From: CBDCFV01 sp965261795
GTDB taxonomy: Bacteria > Chloroflexota > Dehalococcoidia > Lucifugimonadales > UBA3495
DNA length: 64,000 nucleotides
NCBI GenBank assembly: GCA_965261795.1
Contig: OZ253476.1
Coordinates: forward strand, 1,364,001-1,428,000
Direction: 5' to 3'
How positions within the stretch are numbered: position 1 is the stretch's first letter; the number at the start of each line of letters is the position of its first letter. The translations under genes were made by a program, and so were the position numbers. The notes below the pieces were generated by a model. The model was not told the origin of the DNA. It saw only the letters and a list, made by a program, of their open reading frames with translations, and did not search any database. This document shows positions 15,983 through 24,294 of the stretch, piece after piece.

Positions 15983-17032
15983 ATGACTCAGGAAAGAAGC
16001 AATAGCTCCGAAAGCGCCGACGAGGCTGATATTTCGGTCGCCGACGGGCCGGAAAACCTGCCGGACGGCTTGACCCGTGGAGACCTGGTCGAGTGGTACA
16101 CCAAGATGGTGCTGGTCCGGACCATCGATGAGCGGATATGGGCCTTGAACCGGCAGGGCAAAGTGCCCATTGCCGCTTCCTGTCAGGGCCACGAAGCGAC
16201 CCAACTGGGTAGCCTTCTAGCCGCGCAAAAAGACGGCAATTGCTTCCTCTTCCCCTATTACCGGGACTTGGGCCTCAAGATGGCCGCGGGACTAACCCCA
16301 ACCCAAGTAATGCTCTCGTTCATGGGGAAAGAAGGTGAGCCGTATAGCAACGGGCGCCAGTTCCCCCTTCAAGGCGCCGATCTGCCGCGCAATATCATAC
16401 AGATTTCCAACGTGGTTGGAGCCGGGCTTACCCAAGCTGTGGGTTACGCCCTGGGGTCCAAGATGAAGGGTGACGGAATGGTTGTGTTTTCTTACTTCGG
16501 CGACGGCGCAACCAGCCAGGGCGAAGCCCACGAGGCAATGAACTTTGCCGGTGTACACAAACTGCCTGTCGTCTTCATCTGCGAAAACAACCACTACGCT
16601 ATCTCGGTGCCGCAGCGCCTGCAAATGGCCACCGAAGACTTGGCGGCTCGTGCCTCCGGCTATGGCTTTCCCGGGTTCGCGTTGGACGGAATGGACTTTG
16701 TCAGGTGCTACGAGGCTACCCGTGAAGCCATCAACCACGCAAGACGGGAGGGCCCGGTGTTGCTGGAGATGCAGGTGGAACGGTTGATGCCCCACACTAC
16801 CGACGATGACGATAGACGGTACCGGCCTCCTGAGGAATTGGAAGCCGTCCGCCAGATGGACCCGGTGGTCAACTTTGGCGCCAGTTTAATCGCCCAAGGA
16901 ATCCTTTCCCATGAACAGTCGGAAAGGATTAAGGCGCAAGCGCTTCAAGAGATAAACGACGCCACCGACGCTGCGGAAGCGGCAAACCTACCTGACATCT
17001 CGACGCTGTTCCATGCAGTCTACAGCCAGTAG
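15983..17032 (+). CDS. 2-oxoacid dehydrogenase E1 component, alpha subunit
   Basis: A 349-residue thiamine-diphosphate enzyme subunit from ATG 15983, which has GAGGGAG seven bases upstream. The cofactor motif is FGDGATSQGEAHEAMNFAG...ICENN (GDG then NN). IAASCQGHEATQLGS and FPYYRDLGL place it in the branched-chain/pyruvate E1alpha family; the tail motif HTTDDDDRRYR resembles the branched-chain type more than the classical pyruvate type. With E1beta it decarboxylates a 2-oxo acid and passes the acyl group to the lipoyl arm of E2. First gene of an operon with E1beta and E2. Confidence 0.9.
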   Translation: MTQERSNSSESADEADISVADGPENLPDGLTRGDLVEWYTKMVLVRTIDERIWALNRQGKVPIAASCQGHEATQLGSLLAAQKDGNCFLFPYYRDLGLKMAAGLTPTQVMLSFMGKEGEPYSNGRQFPLQGADLPRNIIQISNVVGAGLTQAVGYALGSKMKGDGMVVFSYFGDGATSQGEAHEAMNFAGVHKLPVVFICENNHYAISVPQRLQMATEDLAARASGYGFPGFALDGMDFVRCYEATREAINHARREGPVLLEMQVERLMPHTTDDDDRRYRPPEELEAVRQMDPVVNFGASLIAQGILSHEQSERIKAQALQEINDATDAAEAANLPDISTLFHAVYSQ

Positions 17033-17041
17033 GGGGACGGA

Positions 17042-18025
17042 TTGGCGGTAAAGAACGTAATAGAGGCTGTCCGCGAAGCGTTGCAGGAAGAGATGCGGCG
17101 CGATCCCGACATATTCGTCATGGGAGAAGACGTCGGTAAACGGGGCGGTGTGTTTTTGGCTACCCAGGGACTCATGGACGAGTTTGGCGAGTCCCGTGTG
17201 ATCGACACGCCCCTCGCGGAAGCTTCCATCATGGGCATCGCGTTGGGTTGCGCTTTCAAGGGTATGCGCCCTATTCCCGAGGTGCAGTTTTCCGATTTCA
17301 TCTGGCCTACTATTAACCAACTCGTTGGCGAGGCTGCGCGGGCTTGCTATGGCAGCAACGGCGTCCTGCAAGTGCCGATGGTCATCCGCGTCCCTTACGG
17401 CGGCGGGATTCGCGGCGGTCTCTTTCATTCGCAAAACGTCGAGGCCCTGTTCTTCCATACCCCGGGCTTGAAGGTCATCGCGCCGAGTACTCCTTACGAT
17501 GCCAAAGGGCTGCTCAAGTCGTCCATCCGGGACAATAGCCCTGTGGTCTTTCTGGAGCACAAAAAGACCTACCGGCTGGTCCGGGGCGAAGTGCCTGAGC
17601 AGAATTACACTCTTCCTTTGGGCGTAGCCGACGTTAAACGTCCTGGAGAAAACATCACAGTCGTTACTTACGGGCTGATGCTCCACTACTGTCTGGAAGC
17701 GGCAGAACAAGTATCCGCCGAAGGCATCGACGTTGAGGTGATAGACCTTCGCAGCCTCAGACCTCTCGACAAGGTTACCGTTCTCGAGTCTGTAAAAAAG
17801 ACGGGTAAGTTGATGATCGTCCACGAGGACAACATCACCGGCGGCGTAGGCGCGGAAATAGCGGCCTTGGCCGCCGACGAGGCCTTTGAATACTTGGACG
17901 GCCCGGTTACACGGGTGTGCGGCCCGGATGTGCCTACGATGCCATTCGCTCAAAACCTTGAAGACGCCTACATGCCCAACGCCGAAAAAATCGCTCAGGC
18001 CCTGCGCAAGCAGGCCGCATATTAA
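17042..18025 (+). CDS. 2-oxoacid dehydrogenase E1 component, beta subunit
   Basis: A 327-residue partner of E1alpha, starting at TTG 17042 with AGGGGGACGG directly before it. It shows FVMGEDVGKRGGVF, TPLAEASIMGIALG, EVQFSDFIWP and the C-terminal transketolase-like domain ending VPTMPFAQNLEDAYMPN, all standard for this family. It completes the thiamine diphosphate site and binds E2. Nine bases separate it from E1alpha, and E2 follows after 18 bases. Confidence 0.92.
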   Translation: MAVKNVIEAVREALQEEMRRDPDIFVMGEDVGKRGGVFLATQGLMDEFGESRVIDTPLAEASIMGIALGCAFKGMRPIPEVQFSDFIWPTINQLVGEAARACYGSNGVLQVPMVIRVPYGGGIRGGLFHSQNVEALFFHTPGLKVIAPSTPYDAKGLLKSSIRDNSPVVFLEHKKTYRLVRGEVPEQNYTLPLGVADVKRPGENITVVTYGLMLHYCLEAAEQVSAEGIDVEVIDLRSLRPLDKVTVLESVKKTGKLMIVHEDNITGGVGAEIAALAADEAFEYLDGPVTRVCGPDVPTMPFAQNLEDAYMPNAEKIAQALRKQAAY

Positions 18026-18043
18026 GTAACAGGTGGCGCAGCT

Positions 18044-19414
18044 TTGTCCGTAACCGTCGAGCTTCCCCATGTTGGCGAGTCCGTGGTCGAGGGGACCATT
18101 GGAAAGTGGCTGAAACAGCCTGGCGATAAGCTGGAACGGTTCGAGCCGATGGTGGAAGTGATTACCGACAAAGTCACCATGGAAGTGCCGTCCCCCGTCA
18201 ATGGCTCTCTCTTGCAGATACTGGCCCAGGAAGGCGAGACCTTGCCCATGGGCGCCCCCATCGCCGAGGTGGAGTCTATCGATGCGGTCGAGAGTGAACG
18301 GCCGGCCGTGGCGACTCCGGCAGCTTCAGCGTCAACCGAGCAGGCAGCTCCGGTTGGCACCATCGGCTACTTGGTCAAGGACGTAAGACCTGTGGGGCCG
18401 ACGGGCGGCGACGGAGCCTCCGAAATGGCCCCGTTGGTGCCGGACGCCGCCCCGCAAACCACACCGGGCCCCACTCCTACGCCCGCCGCGGTAGCCTCGA
18501 ACCAAGCCCCCGGAGGAGCGGCCAGGCTGTCGCCTGCGGTCAGGCGGTTGGCCCGGGACCACAACCTCGATCTGTCGCAGGTCACCGGCACAGGACTGGG
18601 CGGACGGATTACCCGAGAGGACGTGCTTCGCTATGCTGAGTCCAAGGACGCTCGCAGCGCCGCAGTTCCCGCGGCGGCCCAGGCTCCAATCACCCCCACG
18701 CCTACTTCATCGGAAGCCGACGAGCAGCATGTGCCCTTGACGCCCGTCCGCCGGATGATCGCAGAGGCGATGGTCCGCAGCGTCACTCAAATCCCCCACG
18801 CTTGGAGCACAGTAGAAGTAGACGTAACCAACCTTGTGGCGCTCCGCAACCAAATCAGGACCGACTTCGAACAACGGGAGGGGATTGACCTGACCTACCT
18901 GCCCTTTGCCGTTAAGGCCGTTGTCGCGTCGCTCAAAGAACATCCCACTCTCAACGCCGCTTGGGGTGGAGACAAGATAATATTGAAACGGCGGATCAAT
19001 TTGGGCATCGCCGTCGCCGCTCCGCATGGATTGATCGTTCCGGTGATTCATGACGCCGACCGGCTGAGTGTAGCCGGCCTTGCCTCGGTGATGAGTGACC
19101 TGGTCCAACGGGCCCGCCAAAACAAGCTGACCGTCTCGGATGTCGAGGGCGGCACATTCACCCTGAACAACACCGGCGCCTTGGGTTCAACCACGTCCTA
19201 CCCCATCATCAACTACCCTCAAGCGGCCATCCTCACCACCGAGGCGATTCAGAAGCGGCCCGTGGTGCGGGACGACGCCATCGCCATCCGTTCCATGATG
19301 AACCTTTGTATGTCCTTCGACCACCGGATCAACGACGGCGCCGAGTCGGGAGCCTTCCTGCAAGCGGTCAAGTCCCGCTTGGAGGCCATTGGGCCTGGCG
19401 CATCGATCTACTGA
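18044..19414 (+). CDS. Dihydrolipoamide acyltransferase (E2)
   Basis: A 456-residue E2 starting at TTG 18044 with AGGTGG upstream. One lipoyl domain (residues about 3-77) has its lipoylated lysine in VITDKVTMEVPSP (Lys43). A Pro/Ala-rich linker, a peripheral subunit-binding domain (LSPAVRRLARDHNLDLSQV, then TGTGLGGRITREDVL), another linker and the acyltransferase catalytic domain follow, with the His-Asp pair in SFDHRINDG. It takes the acyl group from E1 and gives it to CoA. E3 (dihydrolipoamide dehydrogenase) is not in the window. The neighbouring lipB can supply the octanoyl group for its lipoyl domain. Confidence 0.93.
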   Translation: MSVTVELPHVGESVVEGTIGKWLKQPGDKLERFEPMVEVITDKVTMEVPSPVNGSLLQILAQEGETLPMGAPIAEVESIDAVESERPAVATPAASASTEQAAPVGTIGYLVKDVRPVGPTGGDGASEMAPLVPDAAPQTTPGPTPTPAAVASNQAPGGAARLSPAVRRLARDHNLDLSQVTGTGLGGRITREDVLRYAESKDARSAAVPAAAQAPITPTPTSSEADEQHVPLTPVRRMIAEAMVRSVTQIPHAWSTVEVDVTNLVALRNQIRTDFEQREGIDLTYLPFAVKAVVASLKEHPTLNAAWGGDKIILKRRINLGIAVAAPHGLIVPVIHDADRLSVAGLASVMSDLVQRARQNKLTVSDVEGGTFTLNNTGALGSTTSYPIINYPQAAILTTEAIQKRPVVRDDAIAIRSMMNLCMSFDHRINDGAESGAFLQAVKSRLEAIGPGASIY

Positions 19415-19476
19415 CCTCACCTTACTGAATAATTCATCGCACCCAGCCCGCGCTCGAGAGTCACCCATCTACGGAG

Positions 19477-20196
19477 TTGCCGCCCGTGCCCGTTGCTCCT
19501 CTTTGCCAAGTAGTCCGGTTGGGGACGGTGGAGTACCAACGGGCTTGGGACCTTCAGAAAGACTTGGCCGTGCAGGTGCATGACGGCGTCCGGCCCAACA
19601 TCCTGTTGTTGCTGGAGCATCCTCCGGTATACACTCGCGGACGCCTCAGCCGGGCCGAGCACTTGTTGGCGCCCGTCGAGGTATTGGAAAAGAAGGGTGT
19701 CCCGGTGTTCGATACTGACCGCGGCGGCCAGATTACCTTCCACGGCCCGGGCCAGATAGTTGCGTACCCCATCGTCGACCTTCGCGGATGGGGAGGGCCG
19801 GTGAAGTACGTCAGGACGTTGGAAAGGGTAGTCGTAGACACGCTGGCCGATTTCGGTGTGTCCGCCTCTACGTTGGAGGGCATCACAGGCGTCTGGGTAG
19901 GTAATGCCAAGATTGCCGCCATAGGCGTCAAGATAAGCCGGGGCGTCGCTTACCACGGGTTCTCCCTGAACGTGACCACGGACCTGTCCTACTACGATGA
20001 CATCGTTCCGTGCGGCATAGCCGACAGGCCGGTAACGTCCATAACCCACGTACTGGAAAAGATGGTGGACCCCGCCAGCGTCCAATATAGCTTGGTCTAT
20101 CACTTCGGCGAGAGCATGGGCTTCCAAATGGTTGAGCAGGAAGAAAGTGTCGTGCTTGACGCCGCGACCGCCGCGTGGCCGTATGCGTTAAACTGA
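19477..20196 (+). CDS. lipB: Lipoyl(octanoyl) transferase LipB
   Basis: An octanoyltransferase of about 239 residues; it moves octanoate from acyl carrier protein to lipoyl domains. Diagnostic motifs are LLLEHPPVYTRGR, DRGGQITFHGPGQIVAYP, the lysine in IAAIGVKISRG and the catalytic cysteine in IVPCGI. The longest frame starts at TTG 19477; a GTG at 19486 is an equal option. It lies 62 bases after E2, an obvious functional link, because E2 needs lipoylation. lipA is not present. Confidence 0.93.
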   Translation: MPPVPVAPLCQVVRLGTVEYQRAWDLQKDLAVQVHDGVRPNILLLLEHPPVYTRGRLSRAEHLLAPVEVLEKKGVPVFDTDRGGQITFHGPGQIVAYPIVDLRGWGGPVKYVRTLERVVVDTLADFGVSASTLEGITGVWVGNAKIAAIGVKISRGVAYHGFSLNVTTDLSYYDDIVPCGIADRPVTSITHVLEKMVDPASVQYSLVYHFGESMGFQMVEQEESVVLDAATAAWPYALN

Positions 20197-20231
20197 GGGC
20201 CGTGTAAAACACCGTTGCAAGGAGGAAGGCC

Positions 20232-21413
20232 ATGCCGGTTTCAGACAAAGTAAGCCTCTTCGTCGAGCAGGGCGGCTGGATCCGCCGGATGTTCGAGGCC
20301 GGTATCACTCTCAAGGCCCAATACGGGGATGCGAATGTCTTTGACCTTTCCCTTGGCAACCCCGTGATGGAGCCGCCGCCGGAGTTCCACCAGGAATTGC
20401 GCCGCTTGGCGGATAATCCTATCAAGGGTATGCACCGCTACATGCCCAATAACGGATATGTGGAGACTCGTCAGGCGGTGGCTGATGACTTAACGGCTGA
20501 GACCGGCATCGCCTTTTCCGCTAACGACATCGTAATGACCTGCGGCGCGGCGGCGGCCATCAACGTCGTCTTGAAGACCATCCTGAACCCAGGGCAAGAA
20601 GTGCTTCTTCTATCACCTTACTTTGTGGAGTATGGGTATTACGTCGATAATCACAACGGCGTTGCCGTCGTCGTACCAACTGATGAAGACTTCCAGCCGG
20701 ACCTCTCGGCTATCGAGGCCGCTATCACGCCGCGAACCCGCGCCCTGATTCTGAACTCCCCCAATAACCCGTCGGGAGTCATCTACTCATCCGAGTGCCT
20801 GCAAGCTTTGGGAGACTTGTTAGACAGAAAGCAGCGGGAACACGGCATCGAGATTTTCATCATCAGTGACGAGCCGTACCGCCGTATAATCTACGATGGC
20901 CTGACCTACCCTCAAGTATTTCCCCACTACGAGCAGACCATCGTAGTGAACTCTCATGCCAAGGACCTTGCCTTGCCCGGAGAGCGCATCGGGTATGTGG
21001 CGGTCAACCCACACTACGCCGGCAGGGAAGAACTCATCGCCGGCTTGACCTTTTGCAACCGCATCCTCGGGTTCGTCAACGCCCCGGCGTTGATGCAGCA
21101 CGTTGTTCGAGCGTTGCAGGGCGTCAGCGTTGATGTGGCCGATTACCAACGTAAGCGCGACTTTCTCCATACTCAACTGACGGAAATGGGCTACTCGGTG
21201 ACCAAGCCGCAGGGCGCCTTCTACCTGTTCCCCAAATCACCGGTAGAGGACGACACCGAGTTCGTGAACGCGCTGCAGGAGCATTTAGTGCTGGCGGTTC
21301 CCGGAAGGGGTTTCGGAACGCCCGGCTACTTCCGCATATCTTACTGTCTCGACGATTGGGTCCTGGAAGGGGCGATGGACGGCATGGCCAAGGCGATCGA
21401 TCAGGTCAAGTAG
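20232..21413 (+). CDS. Class I/II PLP-dependent aminotransferase
   Basis: A 393-residue fold-type I aminotransferase with AAGGAGGAAGG before its ATG. The pyridoxal-phosphate lysine is in NSHAKDLALPGERIGY, the conserved Asn-Pro-Ser-Gly in SPNNPSGVIY, the Asp in IISDEPYRRI, and the substrate carboxylate Arg in YFRISYC. It resembles aspartate-type or branched/aromatic aminotransferases, but the substrate is not predictable. Its end overlaps the convergent MFS gene by eight bases. Confidence 0.9.
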   Translation: MPVSDKVSLFVEQGGWIRRMFEAGITLKAQYGDANVFDLSLGNPVMEPPPEFHQELRRLADNPIKGMHRYMPNNGYVETRQAVADDLTAETGIAFSANDIVMTCGAAAAINVVLKTILNPGQEVLLLSPYFVEYGYYVDNHNGVAVVVPTDEDFQPDLSAIEAAITPRTRALILNSPNNPSGVIYSSECLQALGDLLDRKQREHGIEIFIISDEPYRRIIYDGLTYPQVFPHYEQTIVVNSHAKDLALPGERIGYVAVNPHYAGREELIAGLTFCNRILGFVNAPALMQHVVRALQGVSVDVADYQRKRDFLHTQLTEMGYSVTKPQGAFYLFPKSPVEDDTEFVNALQEHLVLAVPGRGFGTPGYFRISYCLDDWVLEGAMDGMAKAIDQVK

Positions 21414-22842
21414 CGGCCAATGATCTAACCGGCGGTGTGGGCACGGGTATGATCAAGAACATGATACCCGCCAAGCCGTACAGCGCGGCCAACGGAATCA
21501 AGGCCCAAACGTAGCTTCCGCTGTGGTCGAAAATAAACCCCATCCACCAAGGGGTAGCGGCAGACATAAACTGGTCAGGCAGGTGTTGCCATCCCCGCAG
21601 TGTGGCAAAGCTGCGGCGGCCAAAGAAATCGCCCAGTATGGCCCAAGCCAAGGCATTGGAGCTCTCGGAAAATGCCAGCAAAACCACGAAAAGGGCCGCT
21701 TGCCAAATATGCCCGCTTTGGTCCATCAGGACCAGCAAAGCCAGCACACCAGACACCATAGTGACGGCGCTTAACTTCAGTTTGGACCAGGAATCCCCCA
21801 ACCATCCAATCAACGGATTGAACACGATGGTGCAGAAGGCCAGCATCGTAACCAATGGGATGGCTATCGTCATCCCGGCCTCCTCCGACCGTCCGCTGCC
21901 TTCCAGGAACCACACCAGCATCGGCACCATCAGAAAGGAAACCCCTGAATGCACCGTGTTGCGAAAGCCCACCGCCAACACCAGAAACCAGTACGACCAG
22001 GTCCACATCGCTTCCTTCGCGGTGAAGTCGGGGTCCGGCGGCAGGACGGCTCCTGCTCGTCCGATTCGCGTGCGGCCTGCGGTTGCCGATTGACCTCTCA
22101 AGCTTCCAGGCTGTGCGGTTGGACCTGGAGACGGCCGGTCTCCGTCGGGCAACAGGCCCATGCTTTCCGGAGAGCGGCGCACCAGCATCGCCAAGGGAAG
22201 AACAATCGCCAGAACGCCGATACCCGATACTTTGGCTGCGGTGCGCCATCCCAACTTCAACACCAGCAAGCCCACCAGCGGTGTTATCGCTACCCCGCCC
22301 AAGCCTTGACCGACTGACGAAAAAGACATGGCCAAGGCCCTTCTCCGGCGGAACCACTGGTTCAGGGCTGTGGACGCGGCGTTGTCATAGCCGGTCCTGA
22401 ATCCCATCGAAATAAGCCCGACGAAGACCAACAAAAACACCCGGTAACTGTTCACAAAGGACAACAGTATCAGACCGATGCCCGAGGCTACTCCGCCCGC
22501 TATCAGCATAATGCGAGCACCGAAACGGTCTGTCAGGTACCCCATAAAGGGGCCGACAATTCCTCCCGTAACCCGTCCCAGCACATCGGCCACGGAAATC
22601 GCAGCAACCCCTACCGACATTTCCTTGGTCAAGGGCAGAACGTAGAAGGATATCCCGCGGTTGAAGGTGCCGTGCTTGCAGGAATTGATGATCATCGAGG
22701 CCGTAACTATCCACCAACCGTAGAAAGCCTTGGCCGGGCGCGTGCGATGACCGCGCGCCCGGCGGCGGGACCCCGGCAATGCGGCCAAGGCCTTACCCGT
22801 TGCCCCGGTTACCAAACCCGTCAGCCGGGTAAAAGCCCTCAC
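21406..22842 (-). CDS. MFS transporter
   Basis: A 12-helix major facilitator permease. The N-terminal FYGWWIVTASMIINS and the segment DRFGARIMLIAGG (the loop 2-3 motif) resemble the oxalate/formate-like and monocarboxylate branch. A cytoplasmic loop rich in Pro, Gly and Arg (about residues 235-280) divides two six-helix halves. GTG 22842 (VRAFTRLTG) with GGGGGCGTGGA upstream is preferred; an ATG at 22962 would add 40 atypical residues. The 40 residues before the first helix are Arg-rich in either case. The substrate is probably an organic anion (inference from the family only). Confidence 0.82.
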   Translation of the reverse strand: MRAFTRLTGLVTGATGKALAALPGSRRRARGHRTRPAKAFYGWWIVTASMIINSCKHGTFNRGISFYVLPLTKEMSVGVAAISVADVLGRVTGGIVGPFMGYLTDRFGARIMLIAGGVASGIGLILLSFVNSYRVFLLVFVGLISMGFRTGYDNAASTALNQWFRRRRALAMSFSSVGQGLGGVAITPLVGLLVLKLGWRTAAKVSGIGVLAIVLPLAMLVRRSPESMGLLPDGDRPSPGPTAQPGSLRGQSATAGRTRIGRAGAVLPPDPDFTAKEAMWTWSYWFLVLAVGFRNTVHSGVSFLMVPMLVWFLEGSGRSEEAGMTIAIPLVTMLAFCTIVFNPLIGWLGDSWSKLKLSAVTMVSGVLALLVLMDQSGHIWQAALFVVLLAFSESSNALAWAILGDFFGRRSFATLRGWQHLPDQFMSAATPWWMGFIFDHSGSYVWALIPLAALYGLAGIMFLIIPVPTPPVRSLAAT

Positions 22843-23053
22843 TCCACGCCCCCGGCGTAGAAGCGTTTTATGTGTGCGGTTAATAAAGGCATTACGATAG
22901 TTAGAGGCCAACGGCAGCCAGAAAGTACTGCGCAGGGCGCAGAAGACCGTTGCCCCCAACATGGATGAAGATGGCCGTTAGCAGGGCCACCTTCACAAAT
23001 TGTCCCTCCTCGCTAGAGTTGCGATGGCGAATGAATTGTCTAGGGATACTCGT

Positions 23054-23449
23054 TTACTCGTCCAGGTTAATGACGATGTTGTCTGGGCCCCTTGAGAGAA
23101 TCGCTTCCGCAGGCTCGTCGGTAACGTTGCCCTCAATGTGCGGCATGTGAGCGGGAACAAAGATAAAGTCCCCCGGAGCCGCGTCAACGTACTCTTTGAA
23201 GTCCTCGCCGAAGTAGACTCGAATGTGCCCGGTGACTACGTAAGCCGCCGTCTCCGCTTCCCCGTGATGATGGGGTGGCCCCAACGTGTTGGGGGCGCAG
23301 GTTACGTGGCCCAACCAGATTTTTTCAGCGCCCACGGTATTGCTGTCTATGCCGGGCTTGCGCACCATCCCGCGAGTCTGGGGAGTAGTGCTTGGGTCCT
23401 GGGTCCCGTGGACCACTTTACAAACTTGACCCTGTACGGAAGTGCTCAA
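23054..23449 (-). CDS. Cupin-domain protein with intact HxH motif
   Basis: The start is TTG 23449, seven bases after a perfect AGGAGG; the longer frame to 23647 lacks a ribosome site. The 131-residue product is one cupin: PPHHHGEAETAAYVVTG (first motif, three histidines and Glu), RVYFGEDFKEYVDAAPGDF and VPAHMPH (second motif His). Metal ligands are complete, so it could be an enzyme or a small-molecule sensor. Substrate unknown. It precedes the MFS gene on the minus strand with about 211 bases between. Confidence 0.78.
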   Translation of the reverse strand: MSTSVQGQVCKVVHGTQDPSTTPQTRGMVRKPGIDSNTVGAEKIWLGHVTCAPNTLGPPHHHGEAETAAYVVTGHIRVYFGEDFKEYVDAAPGDFIFVPAHMPHIEGNVTDEPAEAILSRGPDNIVINLDE

Positions 23450-23658
23450 TGCAATCCTCCTGCCGACTAGGAATTTCCCCGGCCACCCGGCCCATTTGAG
23501 ACCGCTGCCGGTCGAAGGGTGGCCGGAGTCATAATACGCTGGGGAACAACGGCTATCAAGGAGTCTGTCTTTAAGGCGATAAGTTACCCCAAGAGGCGGA
23601 GTTGCCCCGACCGCTGTGGGTATAATCATGCAAACCATCTTCGACATGGGTCATTAAC

Positions 23659-24096
23659 TTGATGATTAATCCGGCTACACAGGTCGCCGCCATCCTTGCC
23701 CACAGCCTGGCTTGGGCAGCGGTCGTCTATCTACTGTTTGTACCTGTCTACGCGGGCCAAATAACTACGGCTGTTGCGCAAGGACAACCCCCTGTCATCA
23801 CCAACACTACCACATCCACTTCCGCTACCCTCGTGGAAGTCAACGGGTTGGAAATAATTCCGATGATCCTGGTTCCCGTGCTGCTGACAGGATTCGCGTT
23901 GCTTGGAGTCGTGTTCACTAAACCCGGCCGGGCGGCGCGGAAGGCGATACTGTTGACGGCAACAGTGCTTACCTTCGGGTTTTGCGCTTTGGCCATGTTC
24001 TCGGTGGGTATATTTTATTTGCCGGGGGCCGTTGCATTGCTGGTGTCAGCGATATCAGGGTTGTCGCAAACCCAACAGGAGGTCGCGCGGCGATAG
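23659..24096 (+). CDS. Hypothetical membrane protein
   Basis: A 145-residue protein with four predicted membrane helices (around residues 10-32, 66-86, 96-114 and 116-134) and a Thr/Ser-rich extracytoplasmic loop between the first two (TNTTTSTSATLVE). No family is recognised. It stands alone before the ABC importer promoter; a short basic tail (RR) ends it. Confidence 0.6.
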   Translation: MMINPATQVAAILAHSLAWAAVVYLLFVPVYAGQITTAVAQGQPPVITNTTTSTSATLVEVNGLEIIPMILVPVLLTGFALLGVVFTKPGRAARKAILLTATVLTFGFCALAMFSVGIFYLPGAVALLVSAISGLSQTQQEVARR

Positions 24097-24210
24097 TATC
24101 CAACTACGCTACGCCGCATAACTTAAACTGCCGCGGCACATGGGTTGACCGAGGCCTGCAATGCATCGTGTAGTGTCAATTAATCGATTGTGAAATAGTA
24201 TGCAATGCCG

Positions 24211-24239
24211 TTGACATGCTTATGTGTCGTCACTAGAAT
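24211..24239 (+). promoter_or_regulatory. Promoter of ABC importer operon
   Basis: TTGACA (24211-24216), 17-base spacer, TAGAAT (24234-24239), about 56 bases upstream of the substrate-binding protein start. Close to the sigma70 consensus. Confidence 0.75.
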
Positions 24240-24294
24240 TGGTCGCCATTGGGGGCGGTATCCCCTTGGAATTTCCCGCTCTGGAGGCAAATAC

